Assembly: GCF_900005765.1 (NCBI RefSeq)
Contig: NC_041680.1
Coordinates: 248,001-312,000, forward strand
Reading direction: 5' to 3'
DNA: 64,000 bases
From: Plasmodium relictum
Lineage: Eukaryota > Apicomplexa > Aconoidasida > Haemosporida > Plasmodiidae
Part shown: positions 12,009 through 24,900 of the stretch, piece by piece
Numbering within the stretch: the first letter of the stretch is position 1
Layout: each line of letters begins with the position of its first letter
Notes under the pieces: generated by a model
What the model was told of the DNA's origin: nothing
The model's database searches: none
Seen by the model: only the letters and a program-made list of their open reading frames with translations
Position numbers and translations under genes: made by a program

Positions 12009-12559
12009 TTTTTTTTTTAAATAATAAAACAAAGAATTCAATTTAAAAGTAAAAAAGAGAGATATAAAGAGAAAATATTTAAAAAAAATTTTAATTTTTT
12101 TTAGCTTTATGATCAAATTCAAACAAAAAACTTCTTATTATAAAAGGGAAGATTTGATTCAGAATAAAATTATATGATATGAAAAAATAAAAATATTAAA
12201 AATTTTAGTATTTTTTTTTTTTTTTAATTTTGTTTTAAACAATTTTAATTGTAAAGATATTATTATTTCATAATATTTATAAAATATATTTAATTAAAAA
12301 AAAAAAAATGCTAATCTTTCGAATTAAAAATAGCAAAAGAAATAAAAAATTATTTTTTTAAAGCCATGCTCTTTTTTTCTTTTTGTTATGACTTATTTAA
12401 GTAATATAAAATTAAAGTTCATCCTTATAAAATTTTATTTAATAAATTAAATATACTTTGTTAAGAAAAAGAAAAAAATAATCTGAAGTTCTAAATGTAC
12501 TTGTTTTTGCATCTTCTGAAATTCTTTATATGTATACAAAATGAAAGATGATGAAGGTT

Positions 12560-12604
<45 letters not shown>

Positions 12605-12718
12605 TAAAAATATGAATTATTTAAAATATATAAAAAAGTAAAAAAAATTCCAAAGATAAAAATATAATATTCAACTATTAATTTTAATTTCTTAAAATTA
12701 GTAAATAATTTAGGTAAT
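12009..12718. other. Divergent intergenic region
   Basis: Lies between the minus-strand ELM2-like gene and the plus-strand carrier gene. It contains homopolymers and a (TA)n run at 12562-12598, 120 bases before the carrier start. No coding signal was seen apart from the doubtful extension to 12122. Confidence 0.55.
12562..12598. repeat. (TA)n microsatellite
   Basis: A pure TA run of about 37 bases in the promoter region of the carrier gene at 12719. Confidence 0.9.
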
Positions 12719-14329
12719 ATGCTATACACTTTATTGGGGTCTGTTTTTGCCTCAATTATAAGCAGAACTTTACTATATCCATTAGACACAATTAAAACAA
12801 ATAAGCAAGTTCATATAAATAATTACAAAACTTATCAAAATTTCGATAAATTTTTTTTTTTTTCATTTATTAAAAAATTTGGTTTTAAAGGATTATATAA
12901 AGGTTTTCTGTATGTATAATATTTTTTGGCAGATAAAATTTTAATTATTATAATATATATATATATATAATTTTTATATTTCTTTTTTTTTAAAAATATT
13001 GTTTCAGTTTTGCATCTTTAACAACAATTCCGGCGACAAGTTTATATTTTTGTTGTTTTGAATATTTAAAATTAAAAAGAATAGATTTCAAAAAAAAATA
13101 CAAAGAAAAATCTGAAGATGAGAATTTTGATCATTTAAATTACTTCGATTATTTTTCTTTAGGTATTACAATTTAAGCATATTTTTTTAAATGATCATTA
13201 GAATATATATTTATAATAATTCATTCATTTCTTTTTTTTTTACATAGGTTTATTAGCAGAAATTATATCATGTATCATATTTGTTCCAATAGATGTTGTT
13301 AAAGAAAGACTGCAAGTATTAAGATATATTAAAAAAAAAAAAAATATATAAAACTTTTAACATTAATTATTATTTTATTTTATTTTTTTTTTTATTCAGG
13401 CACAAAAGTATTTGCAATTAAGAGAATATAATAAATCTTACTATTTGATAAAAGATCTAATTAATAGAGATGGATTCTTTAGAGTAATTCTGATATTCTT
13501 AAAGTTCATTTATTTTTACATTTGTTCCTATTTTCTCACCTTTCTTTCTTTTCTTTTTTTTTTTTTTTGATAAATTTTTAGTTATATAGAGGATATACTT
13601 CTACATGTTTAACATATGGTATGTTCGGTGGATTTTTTTTCTTTTTTCAGAATGTAAAAATAATAAATTAATAAAAATGAAAAAATAAAAATTATGTTGC
13701 ATTATAATTTTATGATTTTATTTTTGAAATAACAATTCATTAGATTGGTCAAAAACTAATGAAGGAATTAAGTATAGAATCGTCAAATTTTAACAGCTTT
13801 CAATTAAATCTTATTTGCTCCTTTTTATCTGGTCTAATAACATCTCCTTTTGACGTAGTTAGGATTAGGTTTTTTTATTTATAAAAAAAAAATTCTTTTA
13901 ATAATTTACATTATTTGCGTATTTTTTTTTTTTTTAATTTAATTTTGATGTTGTGTTTTTAATATTTCACAAGCGCATATATTTACTAATTATTGTATCT
14001 TTTATTTATAGGTATCAAATTCAAGAAAAAAATAAAACATTGTTCTATTATAATAATTCCTTTGATGTATAAAAAAAAAAAAAAAAAGAATAAAAAATAA
14101 GAAGTTAAATTTAATACAAATAAGATTTAATTTTCAAATAAAATTGATTGTAATTTTTCTTGGAATTTAACAGGGAATAAATAAATTGTTAAAAGAAGGA
14201 AATATTTTTAATTTATTTAAAGGAAACATATATAGATGTAGCTTACTCTGCCTTAGTATGTCAATTAATGTAACTATTATTGAAATTCTTAAAAAAATTC
14301 TTAATAATACAAATAATATAAAAAATTAA
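12719..14329 (+). CDS. Mitochondrial carrier (SLC25 family), 8 exons, 301 aa
   Basis: Exons are 12719-12909, 13008-13162, 13248-13315, 13400-13483, 13582-13653, 13744-13868, 14012-14066 and 14174-14329, all in frame. The usual carrier length (about 300) and all three repeats are present. Signature motifs are YPLDTIKTNKQ (P21-D23-K26), VPIDVVKERLQ (P129-D131-K134) and SPFDVVRIR (P225-D227-R230). Each is followed by the matching aromatic/Gly motif, for example FGFKGLYKG and DGFFRLYRGY; the third is weaker (LFKGNIYR). Such proteins exchange metabolites or cofactors across the inner mitochondrial membrane. The substrate cannot be read from sequence alone. The first repeat looks somewhat like S-adenosylmethionine carriers and the PIDVVKERLQ motif like the Mme1/YMR166C type, so I leave the substrate open. 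An Asp/Glu/Lys-rich loop lies near residues 89-108. Confidence 0.92.
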
Positions 14330-15074
14330 TTTTTCATAAAGACAAAAATTATTTTCATTTTAAAATTTTTAATTGAATTTTTATCTAGTTTTGTTTACTT
14401 AGGATATTTTTATTTTTTTTTTTTTTTCTAAATCTTTTTATTATAATTTTATTTAAACAGCAAATTTTAATTTCGTTATGAGGTTTTTATCTATATTGCT
14501 CACATTTTTTATTACATTAATACCTTTTTATGAATATATATATACATATGTTTTTAATATATTTCTAAAAAAATGGTATTCTTATAAGTACGAAAAAAAA
14601 ATGTTTTAATCATTCTTAAAAATTTGTAAATATAAATATGTATTTATGCACATTATTCTTAATACATTTATTATATTTATTTCTCCTAAATATTATATAT
14701 ATATATACATACACATTAATAAATATACATCCCATATGAAATTATATTTTTTTTTTTTTTTTTTAATTAATTACACTCTTGTATATATTTTCATTCTTTG
14801 GAATTTTCTTCAGTGTAATTATTTTGTAATAAAATACTTAAATTACTTTAGGTTTTTCCATATATAATATATTTATATTTAACTTTTTTAATATAATTTT
14901 TTTTTTCTTTTTATAAAATGTTTCACTTCAATTTTTTTTTTTTTATGTAAATTACGTTTTTTAAACTTCCGCAATTTTTAAAAAAAATTATATATATAAA
15001 ATATAACTTTTTTATTTTTATGTAATTGTATGCATATATATTATTACCTTAATAAATAGTATATATTACATTTT

Positions 15075-15122
<48 letters not shown>

Positions 15123-15232
15123 CTTCACTTAATTACGCTTTAATTTATTATTATTATTATCATATAGTTTATATAAGTGGATGATAATTTACATAATTGT
15201 TTATTTGCATTTTATTATAATTTATAAATGTT
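14330..15232. other. Convergent intergenic region
   Basis: Lies between the 3' ends of the carrier gene (plus) and the LRR gene (minus). It contains T homopolymers and a (TA)n run at 15079-15120. A 73-codon open frame at 14646-14867 is Phe/Tyr/Ile-rich random AT sequence and is not called. Confidence 0.6.
15079..15120. repeat. (TA)n microsatellite
   Basis: An uninterrupted TA run of about 42 bases between convergent genes. Confidence 0.9.
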
Positions 15233-18200
15233 TCATAATTTCTTAATATTCGCTTTTTCACACAAATCTATTAATGGATTATTGCATTTACTTTCTAATT
15301 CTTTTTGAAAATTTAAAACGTCAATGTCACTTTTATCTTGATCACCTTTTTTATTCTCACTAGAAACAAAATTTAATTGATTACTTAATGCTTCTACATA
15401 CTTTAAGTTAATATCATTTAATGAACTCTTATTAAGCATATATAAATTTTCGTTATTTAATAATTTTTTAAAATTATTATTTGTTGAAGCATTCAATTCA
15501 TTTGTATTATAATCGTTTTTATATTTATCACTGTTTATTTTTTGATGATTTAAAACATTTTTATTTTTATTCATGTTAATTAATGATAATAAATTGGAAG
15601 CACTATCGTTATATGAATTATTTTTTTTTAAGAAATTTTCTGTATTTATCATAGGATTATAATCTAATAAACTTTTTTCATTAACTTTTACATTAGGTAA
15701 ATTATTATTTAGCATTAATAATTTATTCTTATTTTTTAAATCATTTGTATCTATGTCTATTTCCCTTTCATTGTTCATAGACTTTAAATTATTTAAATCC
15801 TTTGTTAACTTATTTAAATTTGAACAGTTATTATTTATATTTAAAATATTTCCGCTTATCGTTGAATTAGAATTCACATTGTTATCACCTAAGTTATTTA
15901 TAAAACTTGGAGTATCTCCATTTAAATATTTTTTTTGTGATGAATTATTTTTTAGGTTATTAAAATTAATATCTAAATTATTATTTATTGTATTATTTAA
16001 CTGATTACTATTAACTGAACTACTTAATGGATTAGTAATATTTGTAGAGTTAACTTTATTTGAATTAATGGTATTATTTATGCTAGTTGTATTAACCGGA
16101 TTATTTATTTTATTAGTTTTAATTACGTTATGAATTTGATTTATTTTAATAGAATTATTTAAATGATTATTAGTATTTAATGAACTATTTATTTTATTAG
16201 CATTATTTATTGAATTATAATATAATTGATTTGCATTAATTGAATTTATTTTATTAATATTATTATTAGTAGTAGTGGTATTGTTATTATTATCATAACT
16301 ATTATTATTACTATGATTATTCTTCTTATTATTATTATCATTACTATTATTACTGCTATGATTATTCTTATTATTGTCATTATTATCATTATTATTATTA
16401 TTATTATTAATGTTATCATTGTTATTATTATTATGATTATGATTATTATTATTATTATTATCATTATTATTATTACTAACAATAAAATTATGATGAGGAG
16501 TCATTACATTCATTTTTTGATTATTATGAATAATATTAGGAAGATTTTTTATCTCTTTAGTTGATAAAGTAGAATTGTTTTTTGAAAATGCTTTATCCCA
16601 ATAATTCTTAAATTCTTCATATAATATGTTATGATCCACTTTATTATTAATATTTTTTGAGTTAGTTATATTGAAATCATCTTTGTAGCAATTCAAATTA
16701 ACAAGTATTTGATCCAATTTTTCATAACATTTTAAAATTTTATTATATAAATCAGTAGGTATAAATTTACAAATACTTTGATTTAATATCAATTCCTCTA
16801 ATAACAAAGAAGTATTTAATATATCTACTTTATATTTATCAAAAATATTTTTCAATTCTATTAATTTGTATTCTCTATTATTATTGATATCTAATTCATT
16901 TTTCATCATGTTTTGATTAAAAATAGAAATAGTATTTTCATTTGTTGTAATATTATTATTATTATTATTATTTTCTATGCAAAATGATGAATTATCTTTT
17001 AAATTTTTCTGAAGAGATTCCATGAGATTATTTAATTCTAATTCATTATTATTTGTTTCTAAGTTTAGTTTTTGTGCTATTAATTTTTTTATTGAATTAT
17101 TATTAATTAAATTATTATTTATGCTATTATTACTATTTTTAGAAATATGACTGTTATCGTTAATACTTACATTTCCAATACTATTATTTAAATTGCTTTT
17201 GCAATCATTATTATTTAAAATATTCACATTAGATTTATTGAAAATTATATTATCCTTTGCATCACTTAATTCGTAAATATTATTATTTTTTCCTTTTTTT
17301 TTATTTTCTATAATTCCATTATTATTATTTATATGTACATTGTCAAAAGAATTATTATTATTTGCAATATTTATTTTTGTTGGCAAAAATGTATCGTTTT
17401 TATTTACTTGTTGATTTCTTGTTATCTGATTTAAATTTGAATTATTCAAAAACGAGTTATTAAGAGAAAATAAAGAATTATGTTCTGAATTTGATGTATT
17501 ATTCCTATTATTATTACTATTGTTTACATTAATATTTTTACTATTATTGTTAGTGATATTTTTTGATAGATTGGGGCTTGTATAATTCATTTTATCAAAA
17601 CTATCAACATTTTTATTTAACTCATTAGTATTATTCTTTATTTTCATTTGTGTGAATACTGATAAATTTTTATCTACTCTTACATTATTATCCATATGTA
17701 AATTATTGTTTTCATTATAATCATGGATATTTTTCTTTTTTTCATTAAATGCATTTATTAATAATTCGTAAATGTTTACATTATCTTCTTTGTTAGAAGA
17801 GAAATTGTAACTGCTTTCTTTGTCAATAATTTTATTTGTATTTTCCTTATTATTATTATTGATAATTTTATTTTCCAAATTGCAATACATATTTTCTAAG
17901 AAATTATTTTTCGGTAAGCTTTCTAAATTTTTTAAATTGTCACGAATAAAGTTATCATTATTGTTGTTCTTATTCATTTCTATATTTTTCAAAAGGTTAA
18001 AATCGGTTCTTTTTTCTAATAAATCAAGATCATTCATATTTAATACTTTTAAATTTAATTTTTTGTATTCATCCATTGTATAATATTGATTCTTATTAGT
18101 TTCGTTATTCTTTTTTACATAAATATTATTTTCATTAAAACAATCATCTTTATTTGTATTAGTATTATTATTATTGTTATTATTATTGCTATTACTATAA

Positions 18201-18750
18201 TTATTATTATTATTATTATTTATGTTACAAAGTTTATTAATATTTTCGTTTGATAACGATTTGACTGATTTTATATCATACATATCATAAGGACTACTAT
18301 TTTGAATATTCAAATTATTATCAACTTTATTTTCATAAATTAAATTATTTACATCAATATCTTTATTAACTGTTTTCATTCCTTTAATAACATTTTCATT
18401 ATCTCCATTTTTATTTAGTAATGGTACGTAATTGATTAAATTATTTATTATATTATTCTTTCTTGTATTTTCATTATTTATATAAGCATTTCTGTTATAT
18501 ATGTTAGCCATGTTTGTATTTTTATTCATTGTATCCTTCACATTTAAATAATGCATTCTGTTTCTATTAGTATTGTTATCATAGTCATTATTATTATCAT
18601 TAGTAATATTGGATGTATTTTTCTTCTTATTATCATCTATTTTATTTTTGTTATTTTCATAATTATTTATATTTTCATTTAATTTATTTTTATTATTATT
18701 ACTGCTATCAATATTGTTATTATTAATAATAGTACTACTATTATTAAAAA

Positions 18751-18781
<31 letters not shown>

Positions 18782-20127
18782 TTTTTTTTTTTTAATTTTT
18801 AAATCGAAGTTGTTTTCATCATTACAACTACTATTAAAAATATCATTATTTAAATTTTTATTTTTTAAATCATTATTTGTATTATTTTTATCATTAACTA
18901 AATTATGATTACTGTTAGTATGTTTCATTTCCTTTATTTGATCATTATTTTTATTATCATTGTTGCTATTAATATTAGTCTTTTTTTTTATATTATTTAC
19001 TGTTGCAATTTTTTTTTCTTTTACTTGATTGGTATTATTATTGAAGCTTTTATTTTTAGAATCATTATCTGTTTGCTTCTCTGAACTAGATATTATATTT
19101 TTATTTTTTTCTATGGATTTACTTACACTTTGATCATTTTTTATGCTACTTTTTTTTTTATCTACATCAACATTATTATTTTTTTTCTCATTGATATCAC
19201 AAGTTGATTCATCTTTTGTGTATTGCAAATATTTTGAATATTTTTCTTTGATAAATTGTTGAAAAAATGATTTATTAAAATCAAATTTAATATTTTTATC
19301 TGTTTTATTATTAATTAATAAATCAATAATGTAACTATGCTCATCTTGTATATACTTATTTATTTGATTAACAGTTACACACAATGGAAGAATAAAATTG
19401 ATATCCTGCTCATATAAATATTCAAAAAAGGAATAAATATTGGAAGAAGAAGTTAAATATAAAACTTCAGTAAAAATTGTTTTTTTACTTTTTTTAACAT
19501 CTGCTTTATTAATTTCTTTTTTATTGTTTTCAATAATTATTTCTTTATTACTAATTTTAAAAATATATGTTGACCATAAGATTGAAAATTGAATCATTTG
19601 TAATGTTTCATGAGATATATCATAATATTCATTTGCTAATTTAATTTGTTCATCAGTTAAGAAAGAAGAATTTAAAAAATTTTTTTTTTTTTCCTTAAAA
19701 TTTTTTGGTACACTTAAAAATTCAATAATACCTAATTCAGACAGTTTATCCCAAATATTTAATTTTAAATTTACCATTTTCTGTCTAATTATTTCACTTT
19801 TTTGGCATACTATCTTTAATTCATTTGCTACATAACTACACATTAAGCAAATAAAAGAATCATTAAAAGTACTGTTCTTATCTTTACTTTTATCATTATT
19901 ATTTTTCAATAATTTATTATTATATAAATAAAGTAATCCTGGAAAGCTAAATGGCAAAAGAGATTTATCTTTCCAGAGCTCTTTCATATCTAGTACTGCA
20001 CTACAATCCAATATAATATAAAGTGGAAAACTATTAACATTATTAATTAAATTTATTTGATCTTTATTATAAATACCAGATTCCAAATTTAAACTGGTAT
20101 TTATATTACTATTTGTATTATTACTGT

Positions 20128-20174
<47 letters not shown>

Positions 20175-21339
20175 CATTATTTTCTTCATTATTTTTATTA
20201 AAATCATTGAAACTTCTATCATTATTTTTTGCATTATTATTAATTAATTTATTATCTAAAGAATTATATGAACTACTTATATTATTCTCGTTTTTAATAC
20301 ATTTTCCAATGTCTACAAAAGATTTCATCTCTTTAAAATTATAATCATCATCATCATTATCATCATCTTCTTCATCAATATCATCATCTTCATCATTATC
20401 ATCACCTTCTTCATCATTATCATCATCCTCTTCATCATTATCATCATCTTCATCATTATCATCTTCTTCTTCCTCCTTGTAATTTTTATTTGTTATTTTA
20501 CTATCAATTTTTAATTTTTCTTCTGAATTTTTCTTTTCTAGACTATTCTCTGTTCTTTCAATTGCATCAACAGAAAAAAATTCTTTTTTTTCCTCCTTTA
20601 CTTTTCCATTTGTTAAATTTTCCTTTTGATGTATAAACATATAAACATGCATAATAGGAGTATTTCTAACCGTAGCATTCAAACATTTATATGGGCAACA
20701 TCTTTTATCACTTTTTAAAGCAGAACATATAATTAAGTTACTTTTGTATCCTCTTTTTTTTTTTGCAAATTCTTCTACTTCTTTTAATAATTCTTTAGGA
20801 TTTTGAATACAATTATATTCTAATCTTATCCATACAGGTATTTGTACATGTTTATATGGATTCTGATATTTATCATATCTAGGGTAAACATAATTACTAT
20901 CTCTTTTTGCTTGAACGAAACTTAATAATAGTTCTTTGCATGTATTGTCTTGTATAAAGTTATGAGATAAATGCAATTCTTCCATTGGGATTTTTTGAAT
21001 ATAAACTAATTGTTTAATTAATGATACACCATCATCTTTTATACTATTTTTGTAAATTTTTAAAATGTTTATTCCTATGTTTTCATTATAATTTAATACA
21101 TATTTTAACAATGTTTTTAATCCTAAACAAGTTATATGATTTTCACTTAAATCAATATTTAAACAGTAATAAGTATTATACACTATTTTTATTATTTTTT
21201 TTAATATTTTTACTAATTCTAATATATGACTATCGTATAAAGATTTATTATTTAAAGAAATATCTAAATATCGTAACTGTTTTTTCCCTTTACTACTTTT
21301 AAAAGTAAGTTTTCTACTTTCTCTTATGTATGACTCCAT
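15233..21339 (-). CDS. LRR protein with PIN-like segment and giant Asn-rich tail; frame broken at a homopolymer
   Basis: The reading frame from ATG 21339 runs to 20101. The second frame runs without a stop from the homopolymer to 15233 and has no ATG at its beginning; the codon preceding ESGIYN at 20086 is TTG. The two meet in a run of 43 A (20172-20130). One extra A (or two fewer) would join them into about 2035 residues, so I annotate one gene. The N-terminal part (about 25-200) has at least four leucine-rich repeats (LDISLNNKSL, NIDLSENHITCLGLKTL, ILKIYKNSIKDDG, ELHLSHNFIQDN). Then come a Cys-containing segment (CCPYKC), an acidic (DDDNDEE)n tract (20341-20475), the poly-Lys/Asn junction, and a folded segment with PLYIILDCSAVLDM, resembling the first strand and acidic residue of PIN-type nucleases. 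The last about 1300 residues are Asn-rich low complexity with islands of normal sequence. The PIN idea is weak. The product is probably cytosolic or nuclear; function unknown. Confidence 0.75.
20130..20172. repeat. 43-base T homopolymer (poly-A on the coding strand)
   Basis: A pure run of T on the given strand, inside the coding region of the LRR gene. Its length sets the frame: as written, it gives 14 lysines and then a stop 9 codons later. Runs this long are often miscounted in assembly. Confidence 0.95.
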
Positions 21340-21523
21340 TTTTTTTTTTTTTTTTTGTTATATTTCTTTTATATTACGTCATGTATTTTATAATATATGT
21401 GATTATGTTTTTATTTTTGTTTTCATTTATATTTCATTGATTTTTTTTTTTTTCATTTTTTTTTTTAAAAAAAAAAATGAAAAAAAAATAAAAAATAAAT
21501 TTTTTAAAATAATCTTTATTCTT

Positions 21524-21526
<3 letters not shown>

Positions 21527-21564
<38 letters not shown>
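21527..21564. repeat. (AT)n microsatellite
   Basis: A dinucleotide run of about 38 bases, 190 bases upstream of the LRR gene start. Confidence 0.9.
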
Positions 21565-21567
<3 letters not shown>

Positions 21568-21931
21568 ATTTCTATTCCTTTAAAAGGTGTGATGCAAAGT
21601 TTACTCTGACTATTTCATTATACTATGCTCATTACTTGTTCATAAATTATTATTTAATATATCATTTGCATAATAATAGTAGAAAAAAAAAAAGCGAATG
21701 TTAATTTATCTATTAAAAAAAAAAAAAATTGAAAAAATTAGCTAAATTTTTATAAATAAAATATGTATTTATAAATTATGGAAAAAAAAAAAAAAAAAAA
21801 AAGTATTTTAATCAATAAATTATAAGCAAATGAATTAATAATTAAAAAAGAATTTAGTAAATGCGTTAATAATTTAAATATTAAATCAATTATAAAATAA
21901 GTAATCAAGTAATCACTTAAATATCAAGTAT

Positions 21932-21959
21932 TTCTTTGCAAAGCTCATGCTTTGAAGAA
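21932..21959. other. Hairpin-forming inverted repeat
   Basis: Arms TTCTT-tg-CAAAGC and GCTTTGAAGAA pair over 11 bp, with a 2-base bulge and a TCAT loop. It is relatively G+C-rich for this region and has no T-run directly after it. It may be part of a structured RNA or a chance palindrome. Confidence 0.4.
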
Positions 21960-24900
21960 TATAAAATATATATGTATATATATAATTTTATTTTATTTTT
22001 TTTTTAAATCAAATTTTATTAATCATTATTATTTTTTTGCTTTAATTTTTTTTTTTTTTAAATTAATTTTTTTCCTCTAATTATTTTTGATTTTATTTTA
22101 ATGAAGAATAAAATTATATATGTATATGCTCATTTTATAAAAAATTTGTACATAAAAAATATTTATAAAATGAAATTTATTAAACACGTGCAATAATTTA
22201 CAAAAGGTACTTACATGGTATTATTTTGAAGTATAATTTTTTTTTTATGAATCTATATTGAAATGGATATATATGAAAATAAAAAATGAAATTTCTTTAT
22301 CTTGTTTATTTCATCATATTATTTTATATTCAAAATTAAGCATAATTTTACAATTATTACATTAAAAAAAAAAATTAAACGAATATGTATAAATATAATA
22401 CATACATATATATGCACAAAAAAATGCTTAAAATATTGAATTGAATTATAAAAATAATTAATATAACTTTAATTTTTTATTTTCACTTTTTTTTTAATTT
22501 TTTCTACGTTGAATTTTTTTTTTTTTTTTTTGTTATATTTACTTGTACTTTTTTTTTTCTTTTTAATTTTTTTTTAATTTTTTTTTTTTTATATTGACAA
22601 TTTGCATAATTTAAATATGTTTAAAATGTTAATAAATTAAAAATCATAATTTTTATATATATACATCTTATTTTATTTTTTTACAAATGATACATAAATT
22701 CACTTTTTTATGTTTATCAAAAAAAAAAAAAAAATAAGTGTTTTTAAATGATTTAACGTAAAATATTTCATTAAATGATAAAAAACATCAAAATTAATAC
22801 TTCTGATGCAGTGAAAGGGGAAAAAAAAATATATTTATGTATACTATATCATTATGTTAAAAAAAAAAAAATAGGAATTAATATTTAAACTCTGAATTTA
22901 CATGCATAAAATTTATCTTATTTCAAAAGTATTGTATAATTTAACACTAAATATATATTGTTTATATAAACTATACTTGTATATATAGAATTTTTTTTTC
23001 ATTTTTTTTTATGAAATAGTAACATTACAGCATATATGAAAGTATTTAAATTTTGTGAAATTTAGTAATATATATATGTACATTTTTGTTTTTCAAATAT
23101 ATAATGAATTGCTTAAATTTTACAAAAAATAATAAAAAAAAAATAAAAAAAAAATTTCTTATTTTTCTTACATAATTTCAACATTTTTTACTTTCTTTTA
23201 TTTAATAATAGAAGAAAAAAAGTAATTTAATTTCTTTAAAAAAAAAGCAATTTTAAGATAGAATATTAAAATTATAACTTAAAAGAGTATTTATGAAACT
23301 ATATTTTCATATTGAACATTTATGTGTAATGCTTTTTATATGTACATATATAAATATAAATAAATTATAAAAAAAAAAAAAATGTACATAAATTTACTGT
23401 GAAATACATTTAGGCATAAAAAAAGTTTCTATTTTACAAAAAAGAAATTAAATGGATCACTTATTATATATATATTCTTTAATAATTAAATATACATTTA
23501 TAATAAAATTGATCATTGATTAAGCATTTCTTTTTTTTTAATATTTTGTATAATATATTTTATACATATGTGTAAAATTAACATAAACATTAAATGTTTT
23601 TTTAAAATAAACTTTTTTGTTGAACTATAGAAAATAAAATTATTCATATATTTATTTATTTAAAAAGGATTCCATATATAATTATATACTATTGACTTTA
23701 TTATATATGTCTATCATAATAAAAAAATAATATTACCAGGAAATATAAATAAAAATTGCTGGATTTTAATTAAAATAATTTAAAAATATGCCTATTCAAA
23801 TTAAAATAAAGAAAAATGAAGTTATAAATTAGACATAATAAAAGTAAATAAATCATTTAAGTTTAATAATAAAATATGTTATTTCGATTACTCATATATG
23901 CTTTATTTTTATATTTTTTTTTAATACATATTTATATATATAATTTCTAGAATATATTAATAATATTATATAAAAGAAAATAAAACGAATAAAATGAAAT
24001 ATTTTTGATAAAATGAGAACTATGTATTTAAGTTGTAAGATAAGATTATGTTATTAACTAAAAATTATGTAACATGTATTTGGTAGAGTATTTTATATAT
24101 ATATATCATTATTTATACAAATATATTATATTGTAATTCTTAAGATATTAGTTATATAAAGGTTCATTTAAATAATGTATAGATAAAAAAAAACCTGAAT
24201 AATTATATAATAAAAAGTTTGAATATAACTATAAATATTATCATTTGCTTAATATTTGTTCTTTTTATTATTTTGTAATATTTTCATTTAAAAAAAAAAA
24301 TTCATTAATATTAGAAAATATAATGAAATATATAAATAAATTATGAGTTTTACAAAAAAAAAAAAAAAAAAAAAAATAAACAAGTAAAACATATTTCAAG
24401 GTTAGGTATTATGATAGTTCTTGTTACTTTTTTTTTTTTTAAATTTATTAAAAACAACATGAAGGTAACACTTTTCTAAAGATGATTATTGTTATCATTT
24501 TAACTCTGCATCATAAAAGTAGTTTACTTATTTCGAAAAAAATAGTGTAATGATAATTTTCATATGTATTCATTTATTAATTAATTTATTATTATTTTTT
24601 AATAAGAGTAATATATAATATATACCTAAAAATATATGAAATTAACATTTTATGTTACATTATATAAATGATATAATATGTTGTGAAAGTTTAAATTATG
24701 ATATCATATTTTTTTTTTTTTTTTTGTTATAAACTTTATTAATTACAAAATTTATAAGAGGCTCATGTTTTCTAGGTAGTAAATTCATTTTTTAAAAAAA
24801 AAAAATTTCCTATTTCACATAAAACCAAATGAACTAATAATATTAGTAATATATATTAACTAATAATTTAAATATAGAAATGTGTAATTTTTAAATGAAA

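Noticed and set aside
12009-12122. N-terminal extension of the ELM2-like protein with a hydrophobic segment
   Set aside because: The 38 residues are Phe/Leu/Lys from AT-rich sequence, and a secretory leader would not suit a motif of nuclear type. Kept only as an alternative.
12500-12560. C/D box snoRNA-like words (CTGA near 12512, GATGATGA near 12547)
   Set aside because: The D-like box precedes the C-like box on the plus strand, the minus strand has neither in order, and there is no terminal stem.
14646-14867. 73-codon open frame after the carrier gene
   Set aside because: Composition is that of random TA-rich DNA (Tyr/Ile/Phe), it has no similarity to anything I know, and it lies in a 3' UTR region.
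16246-16564. Ile/Met-rich frames on both strands
   Set aside because: Shadows of the AAT (Asn) repeats of the LRR gene.
20086-20086. Independent start codon for the Asn-rich part of the LRR gene
   Set aside because: The codon at this place is TTG, not ATG, and the frame is open upstream into the homopolymer, so it is not a real start.
22795-22820. TGATGCAGTGAAAGGGG patch resembling a C box
   Set aside because: No matching D box or stem at a suitable distance; probably a chance G+C-richer patch.
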